From NCBI GenBank assembly GCA_947476745.1, contig CANJRG010000002.1, forward strand, positions 310,001 through 374,000: a DNA stretch of 64,000 bases. Direction: 5' to 3'. Position 1 is the first letter of the stretch. Every line of letters starts with the position of its first letter. The notes under the pieces are model-generated. The model had not been told where the DNA came from, did no database searches, and worked only from the letters and a program-made list of their open reading frames with translations. Of the stretch, positions 20,939 to 30,560 are shown in pieces. This DNA is from Acidimicrobiia bacterium. Lineage in GTDB: Bacteria; Actinomycetota; Acidimicrobiia; Acidimicrobiales; CAIXPF01. The position numbers and the translations under genes were made by a program.

Positions 20939-21763
20939 ATGCCCGACACCGCTTCCTATCAAGCGATCCTGGTCGAACGGCACGAGACCGTCGCCGTCAT
21001 CACCCTCAACCGGCCGGAACGGCTCAATGCGTGGACCCCGACCATGGCCCACGAGCTGAGCGCCGCGCTGGTCGCCGCCGACCGTGACGACACCGTGCGC
21101 TCGGTCGTCATCACCGGTGCCGGCCGGGCGTTCTGTGCCGGGGCCGACCTCACCGCCGGCGGGAACACCTTCGACGACAGCACCAACGCCGAACGCATGA
21201 CCGGCGACGGCACGCCCGAGGTCCTGCCCTACCAACTACACAAGCCGGTCATCGCCGCCATCAACGGCGCGGCGGTCGGCGTGGGCATCACCTACCCGCT
21301 GCTCGCCGATGTCCGGATCGTCGCCGAGGACGCCAAGCTGCAGTTCGCCTTCGTGCGGCGCGGCATGCTGCCCGAGCTGGCCAGCCATGCAATCCTGCCC
21401 CGGGTCGTGGGGTTCTCCAACGCCGCCGACCTGTTGCTGAGCGGCCGCATGTTCTCCGGCCGGGAGGCGGCGGCCCTCGGCCTGGCGTCGGAGGCGGTCC
21501 CGGCCGGTGACGTGCTCGACACCGCCCTGCGCCGGGCGCACGAGTACGCGCTCGCCGCGCCGGTGGCGGTGGCGGCGGCCAAGCGCCTGCTGTGGCAGAA
21601 CCTCGGTGCCGACATCGCCGCCACCGTGGCGGTGGAGGTCCCAGTGTTCGCCTGGTTCGGCCGCCAGCCCGACGCCCACGAGGGCGTGACGTCCTTCCTC
21701 GAGAAGCGCGAGCCGCGCTGGACGATGAGCGCCACCACCGACTTCCCGGCCTGGCCGGGCTGA
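20939..21763 (+). CDS. Enoyl-CoA hydratase (crotonase) family protein
   Basis: A 274-residue crotonase with TLNRPERLNAWTPTM, the oxyanion strand GAGRAFCAGADLTAGG and INGAAVGVGITYPLLADVRI. The catalytic region reads FVRRGMLPELASHAILPRVVG, with Glu in the usual second-glutamate area. Length is normal. ATG 20939 has AGGAG 5 bases upstream. The leader contains a GCGCGGGG/CCCCGCGC hairpin (20896-20916) of unknown effect. Likely role is hydration of an enoyl-CoA in a beta-oxidation-like route. Confidence 0.92.
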   Translation: MPDTASYQAILVERHETVAVITLNRPERLNAWTPTMAHELSAALVAADRDDTVRSVVITGAGRAFCAGADLTAGGNTFDDSTNAERMTGDGTPEVLPYQLHKPVIAAINGAAVGVGITYPLLADVRIVAEDAKLQFAFVRRGMLPELASHAILPRVVGFSNAADLLLSGRMFSGREAAALGLASEAVPAGDVLDTALRRAHEYALAAPVAVAAAKRLLWQNLGADIAATVAVEVPVFAWFGRQPDAHEGVTSFLEKREPRWTMSATTDFPAWPG

Positions 21764-21779
21764 CCCTGCCGGTTGCCGA

Positions 21780-21828
21780 CCCACCCCACCGGCCCGGCCC
21801 ACCCCACCGGCCCGGCCCACCCCACCGG
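21780..21828. repeat. 18-bp tandem repeat downstream of crotonase gene
   Basis: Two full units and a partial third of CCCACCCCACCGGCCCGG. It is followed at 21825-21842 by a short perfect hairpin (CCGGGTCG/CGACCCGG) that could end transcription of the crotonase gene. Confidence 0.9.
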
Positions 21829-21881
21829 GTCGAGCGACCCGGGACGGACGACCGGTTCAGCCGATAACCTGACCCTCGACG

Positions 21882-23153
21882 ATGCGGGCCCGGATCTTCC
21901 TCGTGGTTGTCAGCGTGGCCACCGCGGTGGCCGTGCTGAGCGTGACGGCGCCGGGAGGTCGCGGCCTGCCGGTGCCGGTCCTTCCCGCGATCAGCCGGTT
22001 CGTCCCGTCGGCCACGGTCGCCGACGGCGCAGCGGCGACCCGGCGCGACGCGCCCGCAAGGGCGGTCACCGCCGTGGCGTCGCCGGTCCCCCGCCCGGAC
22101 GCGCACGAACGGTCTCTTACCGCACGGTGCGGGGCCGACGACACCACGCCCACCGTCGGCCCGTACCGGCCGGCGGCACCCGACACCGGCAACGACACGA
22201 GCGCGTCGGGTGAGGAACCCGATCCCATCACCGCGAGCACCGACGCCGGGTCCGACCCTGCCGCCAACGCCGAACCTGCCGTCAACGCCGACCCTGCCGT
22301 CAACGCCGAACCCGCCGCCGACGGCGACACGCACCCCGAGGGCGACGGCCCCAGCTTCGGGCACTGGAGCATCATCAACACCTCGGGCGACATCGGCGAG
22401 GACGACCGGGCCACCTACAGCGAGCTCGAAGCGGCCCACCGGGGCGAACGGCCCGACGAGCCGCTGGTGCTGCACTGGGTGGCGGAGACCGTCGGCAACC
22501 CCGTGGCCGATCTCGAGGAGGTCGCCTGTGTCGCGGCCGCGGCCTACGCCGACCCGAGGGGCTGGAACCTCGACGGGGCCCTGCGCTTCGAGCGCGTCGA
22601 GTCCGCCGAGGAGGCCGACTTCGTCCTCGTGGTGGCCGAGGCCGACTACGTGCCCGATTTCGCCGACTCGTGCCTGTCCTCGCTCACCGGCATCCCCGAC
22701 GCGAGCTGCACCGTCGGCAACTACGTGATCATCAACGACCTGCGCTGGCGGGACGGCGCACTGGGCGACCCGATCCCGCTCGAGGTGTTCCGCATCCACG
22801 AGATCAACCACGAGACCGGCCACTGGCTCGGCCAGGGCCACTTCAGCTGCCTCGGCGGTGTCGCTGGGGTCAACCAGCAGCAGTTCCGATCACTCGACGG
22901 ATGCACCGCCAACGCCTGGCCGCTGCCGTTCGAACGGGCCATGGTCGCGGCTCGGTTCGGGCTGTGGCCCTCGCTCGGGGCCTACGAGCCCTACAACGAG
23001 CTGGGCTGGTGGGGCGCCTGGGACGACACGTCCGGAACGGACGAGGTGCCCGTCGACGATCCCGGTGCGGAGATGGCTCCGACCGAGCCCGGGCCCACCG
23101 AGCCGGAGTCCGCGGAACCCGACACCCCGGCGACGACCTCCGCCATCGGCTGA
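21882..23153 (+). CDS. Exported DUF3152 protein with zinc-metallopeptidase motif
   Basis: 423 residues. A signal peptide or anchor spans about 1-27 (ARIFLVVVSVATAVAVLSV). A disordered region follows, including a repeat of AVNADPAVNAEPA type (about 125-148). From about residue 165 to 375 is a DUF3152 domain: GNYVIINDLRW, then HEINHETGHWLGQGH, an HExxHxxGxxH zinc-site motif, then QQQFRSLDGCTANAWP. The last 50 residues are acidic and proline-rich. Homologues are exported actinobacterial proteins of unknown substrate; proteolysis is inferred from the motif alone. ATG 21882 gives an intact signal sequence. Confidence 0.85.
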   Translation: MRARIFLVVVSVATAVAVLSVTAPGGRGLPVPVLPAISRFVPSATVADGAAATRRDAPARAVTAVASPVPRPDAHERSLTARCGADDTTPTVGPYRPAAPDTGNDTSASGEEPDPITASTDAGSDPAANAEPAVNADPAVNAEPAADGDTHPEGDGPSFGHWSIINTSGDIGEDDRATYSELEAAHRGERPDEPLVLHWVAETVGNPVADLEEVACVAAAAYADPRGWNLDGALRFERVESAEEADFVLVVAEADYVPDFADSCLSSLTGIPDASCTVGNYVIINDLRWRDGALGDPIPLEVFRIHEINHETGHWLGQGHFSCLGGVAGVNQQQFRSLDGCTANAWPLPFERAMVAARFGLWPSLGAYEPYNELGWWGAWDDTSGTDEVPVDDPGAEMAPTEPGPTEPESAEPDTPATTSAIG

Positions 23154-23277
23154 GCCCCCGCACCTGCCGACGCCTGCCGATCCTCCGGCCCAGCTTCCGA
23201 CCCCGGACGCGCCGACCCCGGACGCGCCGACGCCGGCCGATCCCGAGGGAAAGACCGGCGTCGTGACGCATCCTGTC

Positions 23278-23316
23278 GCGGCCGCAGCGGCCGCAGCGGC
23301 CGCAGCGGCCGCAGCG
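23278..23316. repeat. 9-bp tandem repeat (GCGGCCGCA) at a gene end
   Basis: Four perfect units plus a partial copy, ending two bases before the stop codon of the minus-strand SDR gene (23318). Confidence 0.97.
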
Positions 23317-23317
23317 C

Positions 23318-24283
23318 TCACTTGGTGGGGGTGCGCTTGCCGTAGTTCTTGAAGGTGTCGTTGATGTGGGTGATCACCGACGCCAGCTTGGCGTTGCGGC
23401 CCTCGAGCAGACGCGGGGCGAAGTGCTGCAGGCCGGCGACGTCCCAGCGGCCGTCGGTCACGATGATCTTGTCCTCCAACAGCGACCAGCCGCCGTAGAG
23501 GCCGACCTCGTTACCACCCACGTGGAAGACGCCACCGGTGAAGGGGCAATCCTCGGTCATGAGGTAGGCGACCAGCGGGCTGATGTTGGCCGGGTCGAAC
23601 ACGTCGAACTCGCTGGGGTCCTCCGGCGGCGCCACCACGTCGCCCAGGCCCGGGGTCTGCAACGTCATACGGGTCCGGGCCACCGGGGCCAGGCAGTTGG
23701 CCCGCACGCCGTAGCGGCTGAGCTCCTGGGCCATCACGATGGTCGCAGCAGCGATACCGGCCTTGGCCGCGGTGTAGTTGGTCTGGCCCGGGTTACCCAA
23801 CATGGCGCCCGACGCGGTGTTGACAATGCTGCCCTTGACCGGCTTGCCGCTCTCCTTGGACTTCTCCCGCCAGTAGGCCGAGGCCCAACGCGACGGCACG
23901 AAGTGGCCCTTGAGGTGAACGGCGATGACCGCGTCCCACTCGGCCTCGGTCATGTTGACCAACACCCGGTCACGCAGGATGCCGGCGTTGTTCACCAAGC
24001 CGTGCAGGTCCCCGAAGGCTTCGACCGCGGTGTTGATGAGGCGCTGGCCGCCCTCCCAGTCGGTGACCGAGTCGGTGTTGGCGACCGCCTCGCCGCCCAT
24101 GGCCTTGATCTCGTCCACGACCTCCTGGGCCGGGCCGGCGTCGGAGCCGGTCCCGTCCACGTTGCCGCCGAGGTCGTTGATGACCAGCTTGGCGCCTTCA
24201 GAGGCCAACAGCAGCGCATGCTCACGACCGATGCCGCGGCCTGCGCCGGTGACGATGACTACCCGTCCGTCTAGTGCTCCCAT
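23318..24283 (-). CDS. Short-chain dehydrogenase/reductase (hydroxyacyl-CoA dehydrogenase-like)
   Basis: A 321-residue SDR. Cofactor motif TGAGRGIG at about residues 12-19; the insert NDLGGNVDGTG after beta-2 is characteristic of the 17-beta-HSD4 / multifunctional enzyme 2 group. NNAG at about 100 and the catalytic set Ser in NTASGAM with YTAAK. The C-terminal extension beyond the SDR core (GGWSLLEDKIIVTDGRWDVAGL) also fits that group. Likely role is NAD-dependent oxidation of a 3-hydroxyacyl-CoA. ATG 24283 is the first start giving the canonical N-terminus; 115 bp separates it from the divergent EthD gene. Confidence 0.9.
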   Translation of the reverse strand: MGALDGRVVIVTGAGRGIGREHALLLASEGAKLVINDLGGNVDGTGSDAGPAQEVVDEIKAMGGEAVANTDSVTDWEGGQRLINTAVEAFGDLHGLVNNAGILRDRVLVNMTEAEWDAVIAVHLKGHFVPSRWASAYWREKSKESGKPVKGSIVNTASGAMLGNPGQTNYTAAKAGIAAATIVMAQELSRYGVRANCLAPVARTRMTLQTPGLGDVVAPPEDPSEFDVFDPANISPLVAYLMTEDCPFTGGVFHVGGNEVGLYGGWSLLEDKIIVTDGRWDVAGLQHFAPRLLEGRNAKLASVITHINDTFKNYGKRTPTK

Positions 24284-24398
24284 GGATCGGATCGTAGTGG
24301 CCCGACCCGGCCGGTTTCGAAGCAGACCGGCGACGTCGCGCGCCCGGTGACCGCGGTCGCCGTCGACGTGACGACCCGTCCGTGCTAGACGCTCTGGT

Positions 24399-25070
24399 GT
24401 GATCAAGGTGTGCGAGTTGGTGAAGCGGCGGCCGGGCCTCGACGTCGAGGGGTTCCAGGCGTACTGGCGCGAGGTGCACGGCCCGATCGTGTCCTGCATC
24501 CCCGGGCTGCGTCGCTACGTCCAGTCCCATCCCCTGCCTGGCGGTTACCGCAACGGCGAGCTGCCCTACGACGGGGTCGCCGAGCTGTGGGTCGACGACA
24601 AGGACGCCCTGCGGGCCATGGCCGACACCACGGCCTTCGCCGCGGCCAAGGCCGACGAGCCCAACTTCATCGACACCGAGGCGCTGATCGAGCTGGTCGT
24701 GGACGAGGTCGTCGTCAAAGACGGCCCGGTGGGACCCGACGCCCTCAAGTCGATCGGCTTAGTCCGATTCCGGCCCGACCTCGAGCCCGACGCCGCCCAG
24801 CGCTACTGGCGGGAAGTCCACGGCCCGATCGCCGCCGGCATCGACGTGCTGCGCCGCTACGTCCAGAGCCACGTCCGGCTCGGCGCCTACCGCGACGGCA
24901 GCCGTCCGGCGTGGGACGGCATGGCGATGACCTGGTTCGACTCGATCGAGGACATGCGCCATTCGGCGACGACCGATGCCTACCGGGCGACCATCGCCGA
25001 CGGCCCCCAGTTGCTGGCACCGGGGCCCACCCCGACCATCCTGTGCCGCGAGCTCGTCATGATCGACTGA
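24399..25070 (+). CDS. Tandem EthD-domain protein
   Basis: 223 residues made of two copies of an EthD-type ferredoxin-like domain, about 1-105 and 115-223. Each half contains RYWREVHGPI-like and LRRYVQSH segments (FQAYWREVHGPIVSC and AQRYWREVHGPIAAG), so the duplication is plain. EthD proteins accompany ether- or ring-degrading oxygenases and some are lyases or dehydratases; a precise activity is not known. The GTG at 24399 is the start. The half-to-half similarity suggests a pseudo-dimer in one chain. Confidence 0.88.
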   Translation: MIKVCELVKRRPGLDVEGFQAYWREVHGPIVSCIPGLRRYVQSHPLPGGYRNGELPYDGVAELWVDDKDALRAMADTTAFAAAKADEPNFIDTEALIELVVDEVVVKDGPVGPDALKSIGLVRFRPDLEPDAAQRYWREVHGPIAAGIDVLRRYVQSHVRLGAYRDGSRPAWDGMAMTWFDSIEDMRHSATTDAYRATIADGPQLLAPGPTPTILCRELVMID

Positions 25071-25102
25071 CCGAGCACCGAATCGCTCCGGATCCCTCGC
25101 GG

Positions 25103-25120
25103 CGATTCGACGGCGATTCG
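25103..25120. repeat. CGATTCG paired box
   Basis: CGATTCGACGGCGATTCG, the paired 11-bp-pitch box read on the minus strand, lies between the convergent EthD and ClC genes. A single CGAATCG lies at 25079. Confidence 0.85.
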
Positions 25121-25162
25121 ACGGGAACGCCTCACGCAGAATTGGGGCGCCTCGGCGATGCG

Positions 25163-26491
25163 TCAGGACGGGTGATCGTCGGCCCAGCCGGTGCCCGGGG
25201 CATCGCCATCGCCATCAGCACCGGCACCGGTACCGGTCGCCGATGACCCGCCGCGCTTGGACACCACCACCCGTTGCGTCGGGTAGATGCCGTGGTGGGT
25301 GGAGAACACGTAGGCCGCGACACAGCCGATCGCCAGCGGGACGATCAGGCCGGCTCCGAACACCTCCACCCCCAGCATCGTGCAGGCCAGCGGGGTGTTC
25401 GACGCACCGGCGAACACGGCGACCAGGCCGATGGCGGCCAGCACCGGCACCGGGAGGTGCAGCGGGCCCGCCAACGCCGCGCCCAGGGTGCTGCCGATCA
25501 CGAACAGCGGGGTCACCTCACCACCGGGGAAGCCGCTGCCCAGCGTCACCGCCGTGAAAAGCAGCTTCAAGGCGAACACGGCGAAGGACAGCTTCACCCC
25601 GGCCAGCGCCTCGTCGGCCAGCGGCAGAGACAGCCCCAGATAGGCCCGGCCGAAGACGGTGGCCAGCCCGACGATGGCGAGCCCGCCGAGCACCGGCCGC
25701 AACGGCGGCCAGCCCACGTGTCGGGCCAGCAGGCTCTTGAGGCGGTGGGTCAGCACCGCGAACACCGTCCCGGCCAGACCGAAGGCCACCCCGGCCACCA
25801 CCACCTTGAGCAGCACCGCCACATCGAGCGGTACGTCAACCGGGGTGCGCACGGCGTGCCGGGCCCCGAGCGCACGGCACACCCGGTCGCCGACGATCGC
25901 CGCGGTCAACGCCGGGACCAGTGCGTCGAACTGCAGACGGCCGATCGACTGCACCTCCAACGCGAACACGGTGCCCGCCATGGGCACCCCGAACACCGCA
26001 CCGAAGCCTCCGGCGAGCGCCGCTATCAGCAGCACCCGCCGATCGTGCTCGTCGAGGCCGAACACCCGGGCGACCACATCGCTGAGGCTGCCCGACATCT
26101 GCAGCGCCGTGCCCTCCCGGCCGGCCGAACCACCGAAGAGATGCGTCGTCCACGTGCCGACCAACACCAACGGGGCCATCCGCCGCGGCACCCATTCGGT
26201 GGGCTCATGGATCTCGTCGATGAGCAGACCCACCCCGCGAGCGCTCCGCCCGCCGAGGTAGTGGTACGCCGACCCGATCGCCAGCCCGGCGAGGGGCAGC
26301 AGGTACAACAGCCACGGATGGGCTAGTCGGGTCTCGGTGACCAGCTCGAGGCCCGCCAGGAACACGAAGGACGAGACCCCAGCCAGCACCCCCGACACCG
26401 CGCCGAGCCCCACCCATCGCGCCGGTCTCAGCACCAGGCGACCCTCCCGCGCCGCCACCTGGCGGGCCCGTTGCAGCAGCGGTCGTTCCAT
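25163..26491 (-). CDS. ClC-family chloride channel or proton/chloride antiporter
   Basis: A 442-residue membrane protein with ten or more hydrophobic helices. ClC selectivity-filter motifs are present: GSAGREGT with the gating Glu at residue 126, and GSGFPGGEVTPLFVIGSTLG. It transports chloride, or fluoride or nitrate in some relatives, across the cytoplasmic membrane. No CBS domains follow; the C-terminus is a Gly/Ala/Asp low-complexity tail. The first GSGIP filter segment is replaced, as in divergent bacterial ClCs. ATG 26491 gives a short basic N-terminus before helix 1. Confidence 0.92.
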   Translation of the reverse strand: MERPLLQRARQVAAREGRLVLRPARWVGLGAVSGVLAGVSSFVFLAGLELVTETRLAHPWLLYLLPLAGLAIGSAYHYLGGRSARGVGLLIDEIHEPTEWVPRRMAPLVLVGTWTTHLFGGSAGREGTALQMSGSLSDVVARVFGLDEHDRRVLLIAALAGGFGAVFGVPMAGTVFALEVQSIGRLQFDALVPALTAAIVGDRVCRALGARHAVRTPVDVPLDVAVLLKVVVAGVAFGLAGTVFAVLTHRLKSLLARHVGWPPLRPVLGGLAIVGLATVFGRAYLGLSLPLADEALAGVKLSFAVFALKLLFTAVTLGSGFPGGEVTPLFVIGSTLGAALAGPLHLPVPVLAAIGLVAVFAGASNTPLACTMLGVEVFGAGLIVPLAIGCVAAYVFSTHHGIYPTQRVVVSKRGGSSATGTGAGADGDGDAPGTGWADDHPS

Positions 26492-26663
26492 GGTCGGCTC
26501 CGCACGATACCGGTCAGTTCCGCCGACCGCGTCATGACGGGTGGCCGAGCACACGCTGCGGGCGACGGCCCGGTATTGTGCGGACAACGGGGACGGGGCC
26601 GAGGCAGGCTCAGACCTTGCCGCACCGACCGCACCGACTGCGCCGAACCAGGAGCTTCCGTCC

Positions 26664-27848
26664 ATGGAACTGCATGCCGAACACAAGCTGAAGTACGCCG
26701 GCGCCGTCGACGCCGACGGCCACATCCTCGAGCCGAAGAACCTCTGGGAGACCTACCTCGAGCCGAAATACCGCGAGCGGGCCCTGCGCTTCATCCTCGA
26801 CGACAACAACCTCGAACAGCTCGTCTACGACAACAAGCCGTCGAAGATGGCGGCCAAGGGCATGCCCTCGACGCTGGGAGCCATGGGCTGCACCGATCTG
26901 GCCAAGCTGCAGTTCGATCCCGAGCAGACCTACGAGCGCAACTCGCCCTACGGCTCGACGGACCCCAAGCAGCGGCTGGAACTGCTCGATGCCGAGGGTA
27001 TCGAGCAGGCGCTGATCTACACCACCGTCGGGCTGCTGTGGGAGGCCGAGGTCAAAGACCCCGAGCTGTCCCAGGCCTACACCCGGGCCTACAACCGCTG
27101 GGTGACGGAGTGGTGCAGCGGTGGCGAGGGTCGCCTCTTCCCCACCGCCCACCTTTCGCTGACCGACCCGGCCGGCGCCGCGGCGGAAATCACCCGGGCC
27201 GTGGGCGAGGGCGCGGTCGGCGGCTACGTCGCACCGTTCACCCACGACGCCAAGCCCTTCGGCCATCCCGACCACGACATCCTCTTCGCTACCTGCCAGG
27301 ACCTCGATGTGCCCCTGGCGCTGCACCCGACCTTCGAGCCCCAGTGGACCAAGGGCGAGCGCATGGGCACCTGGGAGAACGTGAAGAACCTCAAGCTGCT
27401 GCCCATGGTCATGGCCTCGGACGGCGTACGCCAGCAGTTCACGACGTTGTTCGACTACGGCGTGTTCGACAAGTTCCCCAAGCTGCGCATCGTGGTGCTG
27501 GAGTCGGGCGCCGGCTGGCTCGGCTACTGGCTCGACCGCCTCGACGCCGTGTTCAAGCACACCCCGCTGGCCAAGCGGGTCCCGTTGGAGAACCCGCCGA
27601 GCTGGTACTTCGAGAACCGCTGCTGGATCTCCTGCGACCCCGACGAACGCACCGTTCCCCACCTCGCCGAACGCTTCGGCGCCGACCGGTTCATGTGGGC
27701 CTCCGACTTCCCCCACGTCGACCATACGCCCGAGTATGTGCGCGACCTCGAGGAACTGGCCGGCATGTTCCCCGATGAGACCCGCCAGGCCTTCCTCGGC
27801 GACAACGCCCGCAAGCTGTTCAAGCTGCCGACCCCGGCGACGGTCTGA
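26664..27848 (+). CDS. Amidohydrolase-2 family (ACMSD-like) metal-dependent hydrolase or decarboxylase
   Basis: 394 residues. The N-terminal DADGHILEPKNLWETYL is the variant first metal motif of the ACMSD-type amidohydrolases. A later ALHPTFEP supplies the barrel His and the C-terminal WASDFPHVDHT the metal Asp and a flanking His pair. Family members decarboxylate or hydrolyse aromatic and diene acids; the substrate here is unknown. ATG 26664 has an AGGAG about 10 bases upstream. A strong hairpin lies just after the stop. Confidence 0.88.
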   Translation: MELHAEHKLKYAGAVDADGHILEPKNLWETYLEPKYRERALRFILDDNNLEQLVYDNKPSKMAAKGMPSTLGAMGCTDLAKLQFDPEQTYERNSPYGSTDPKQRLELLDAEGIEQALIYTTVGLLWEAEVKDPELSQAYTRAYNRWVTEWCSGGEGRLFPTAHLSLTDPAGAAAEITRAVGEGAVGGYVAPFTHDAKPFGHPDHDILFATCQDLDVPLALHPTFEPQWTKGERMGTWENVKNLKLLPMVMASDGVRQQFTTLFDYGVFDKFPKLRIVVLESGAGWLGYWLDRLDAVFKHTPLAKRVPLENPPSWYFENRCWISCDPDERTVPHLAERFGADRFMWASDFPHVDHTPEYVRDLEELAGMFPDETRQAFLGDNARKLFKLPTPATV

Positions 27849-27859
27849 ACCCGCGCGAT

Positions 27860-27893
27860 CCGGCCGGCCGCCCGACCACGGGTGGCCGGCCGG
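27860..27893. terminator. Bidirectional hairpin terminator
   Basis: Perfect 10-bp inverted repeat CCGGCCGGCC/GGCCGGCCGG (27860-27869, 27884-27893), with outer CGCG/CGCG pairing, between convergent genes ending at 27848 and 27959. Confidence 0.7.
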
Positions 27894-27958
27894 TCCGCGT
27901 CCGGAGCAGTGTCGAGCCGACCCGGCCGGGCCCTGCGGCCGGACCGGTGGGGGCGGGC

Positions 27959-28897
27959 TCAGCGGTCGAGCCGGGCCACCTGTGGGAACGGACGGGCCCG
28001 GCCCAGCAGGGCGGGGACCTCGTGGCCGAGCTGAGCGGCCAGCCAGTCGGTGACCTCGAGCAGGGCGTCGACATCGATACCGGTGTCGTAGCCCATGCGC
28101 TCGAGCATCCAGGCCACGTCCTCGGTGGGGATGTTGCCGGTGGCGTTCGGGGCGAACGGGCAGCCGCCGACCCCGCCGAGCGAGGCGTCGAGCCGGCGCA
28201 CCCCGGCCGCCACCGCGGCGGCGGCGTTGGCCAGGCCGGTGTTGCGGGTGTTGTGGAAGTGGCCGCGCAGCGCAGCGCCGCCCCCGGCCAACTCGCCCAA
28301 CGCGGCGAAGCGCTCGGCGACGTCGGTGGGCACCCCGCAGCCGATGGAGTCGGCCAGGATCAGCTCGGTCGGGCCGGCCTCGAGCACCCGGGCGGCGACG
28401 TCGAGCACCGTGGCGACGGGGACCTCGCCCTCGTAGGGACAGCCGAAGCCCATGGAGATGGTCACCGTGGGTCGCACCCCGTCGGCGTGGGCCCGGCGGG
28501 CCAGCCGGTCCCAGCCCTCGATGAGCCCGTCCACCGTGGAACCCTGGTTCTTCTCGGCGAAGGTCTCGGTGGTGGTGACCACCATGTTGATCTCCTCCAC
28601 CCCGGCGGCCACGGCCCGCTCGTAGCCCCGCTCATTGAGGACCAACGCGGTGAACGTCACCCCGTCACGTCGGCCGAGACCGGCGAGGACCGCTTCGGCA
28701 TCGGCCATCTGCGGGACCCGGGTGGGATGGGCGAAGCTGACCGCCTCGATGCGCCGCAGCCCGGCGGCCACCGCCGACTCGATGAGCTGCAGCTTGGTGT
28801 CGGTGGACAGCAACACCGCCTCGTTCTGGATGCCGTCGCGGGCGCTCACCTCGATGATCTGCACCGCCGGACGCACTGCGTCGATCTGCTCGCTCAC
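27959..28897 (-). CDS. Hydroxymethylglutaryl-CoA lyase family protein
   Basis: A 312-residue TIM-barrel lyase. It has the DRE-type start EVSARDGIQNE, the metal histidines in RGHFHNTRNTG, and the family signature GGVGGCPFAPNATGN with the catalytic Cys. It would cleave 3-hydroxy-3-methylglutaryl-CoA, or a related 3-hydroxyacyl-CoA, to acetyl-CoA and a 3-oxo acid in leucine or branched-acid catabolism. GTG 28897 overlaps the stop of the upstream MFS gene (GTGA), so both are one translational unit. No acyl-CoA carboxylase is adjacent. Confidence 0.92.
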   Translation of the reverse strand: MSEQIDAVRPAVQIIEVSARDGIQNEAVLLSTDTKLQLIESAVAAGLRRIEAVSFAHPTRVPQMADAEAVLAGLGRRDGVTFTALVLNERGYERAVAAGVEEINMVVTTTETFAEKNQGSTVDGLIEGWDRLARRAHADGVRPTVTISMGFGCPYEGEVPVATVLDVAARVLEAGPTELILADSIGCGVPTDVAERFAALGELAGGGAALRGHFHNTRNTGLANAAAAVAAGVRRLDASLGGVGGCPFAPNATGNIPTEDVAWMLERMGYDTGIDVDALLEVTDWLAAQLGHEVPALLGRARPFPQVARLDR

Positions 28898-30357
28898 TGC
28901 TCGACCCCCTTGTCCGCCCGCAGCGTAGCGGTGGCGCCGTTGGCCTCGTCCACGTCGAGGGCTGAGGCACCACCCACGTGACCATGGGGGTGTCCCGTAC
29001 CGGCGACCTCGCCCTCCGTCTCCCGACGACCGGCCACCCCCAACCGCCACGAGCAACACGCGCCGCCCAACGACAGCACGGACGCAGCGACGAATGCGGG
29101 GACGAAGGAATCGGCCCGGTCCGCGATGATCCCGGCGATTTGCGGCCCGGCCAACTGCGCCCCGCCGAAGACGAAGGTGAGCGATCCGAAGGCTGCGCCG
29201 AATGCCCGGCCCTGGAGGTGGTCGGCCACCACCGCCCCGATGGCCGTCGGTGTACCGGACACGCTCAGACCGAAACCGATCGCGGCGAGCAGCACCGGCA
29301 CCGGCGAAGCGGTCAGGGCCAGCAGCGGGGCCGATGCCATGATGACGAAGCCCACCACCATCAGCCGCGGCCGACCGAAGCGGTCCGACAGCCGACCGAA
29401 GGCCACCCCGCCGAACACCGAGGACAGGCCGAGCAGTGAGGCGACGTTGTTGGTGGAAGACGCCGACCAGCCGGCGTCTTGGAGTTGGGTCACGAAGAAG
29501 TAGAAGAACAGCGAGTAGCCCGCGCCGAACAAGGCGAAGGCGCCCATCAGATAGGTCCAGCCAGGCACCTGGCGAATGACCGTCGTGGGTACCCGTGCCG
29601 GCGACGGACCGCTGCGAGCAGCGGCCGGGCCGCGCACCAGCAGCGCTACCAGAACGGTCACCGCCAGCGCCACCGCCGCCTCGATGACGTACACCGGCCG
29701 CCACGCCCCCACCCCAGCCCCGGCCCGCACTGCGTTGGTCAGCGGACCGACCACGAAGATGCCCAATCCGATCCCGGAGCCGACCAACCCGATGGCGAAC
29801 CCGCCCCGGGCGGACCCGACCAACGATGCCGCCAGCCCGGGAGCAGGTACCCAGACCGCAGCGCTACCCAGCCCGGCGACGAACAAGCCGATGGCGAGCG
29901 TGCCGAACCCCGACGCGGTGGCCAGCACCGTCAGCCCTGCCGTCGACACCGCCAGCCCGACCTTGATGAGGGTGGCCGGTTCGGCGCGGGTCGACAGCCA
30001 CGAGACCAAGCCGGTGCCGGTGAGGTACGCCGCCAAGCTCACCGTACCGAGGCTGCCCGCTCGGGCCAGCGAGCCGAGCACATCGTCGTTGATGGCCTTG
30101 AGCAGAACCGGGTAGGTGAACCGGCCGAAGGACTGCGCCACCATCGACGCCAGAAGGATCAACCCGAGCGACAACACCACCCGCGGAGCGAGCCGATCGC
30201 TGCTGGGACCGGGCGGCGGGTCGGGGGCACCGGGCGAACCGTCGGCGCTCAACGGACCCGACCCCGATCGCACCGGTCCGTTGAGCGGTGACCCGGACCC
30301 GGCCCGCGCCACCCGCGGCAGTCCATCTGTGCCGGTACCGGCGCATGCAGCCAGCAT
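28894..30357 (-). CDS. MFS transporter (YbfB/YjiJ-like)
   Basis: About 487 residues with twelve hydrophobic segments. SQSFGRFTYPVLLKAI near helix 1 and motif A GRLSDRFGRPR after helix 8 support an MFS carrier of the YbfB/YjiJ kind. The first 55 residues are Pro/Gly-rich and look untranslated or disordered; a later start is possible, since no clear ribosome site precedes ATG 30357. Its stop overlaps the HMG-CoA lyase start, so it may import a substrate for that lyase or a related acid. Confidence 0.8.
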   Translation of the reverse strand: MLAACAGTGTDGLPRVARAGSGSPLNGPVRSGSGPLSADGSPGAPDPPPGPSSDRLAPRVVLSLGLILLASMVAQSFGRFTYPVLLKAINDDVLGSLARAGSLGTVSLAAYLTGTGLVSWLSTRAEPATLIKVGLAVSTAGLTVLATASGFGTLAIGLFVAGLGSAAVWVPAPGLAASLVGSARGGFAIGLVGSGIGLGIFVVGPLTNAVRAGAGVGAWRPVYVIEAAVALAVTVLVALLVRGPAAARSGPSPARVPTTVIRQVPGWTYLMGAFALFGAGYSLFFYFFVTQLQDAGWSASSTNNVASLLGLSSVFGGVAFGRLSDRFGRPRLMVVGFVIMASAPLLALTASPVPVLLAAIGFGLSVSGTPTAIGAVVADHLQGRAFGAAFGSLTFVFGGAQLAGPQIAGIIADRADSFVPAFVAASVLSLGGACCSWRLGVAGRRETEGEVAGTGHPHGHVGGASALDVDEANGATATLRADKGVEQ

Positions 30358-30560
30358 GCTCCCGGCACCGCCGAGCGGTGACCCAGCTTCGTCACGTCCA
30401 TCGAACCCCTCCGTACGCCGTGACCGGCATCCCCAGCGGCGGCAAGGCCGTAGCCGAGCCGTGAACCTACCGGTTCGGCTGTGGAACCGCCGGATGGTCA
30501 GCCTGCACTGCGCACGCCCGCCTCGACGGCGACCGACGGTCGAGGCGTCGGACGAGCTGC

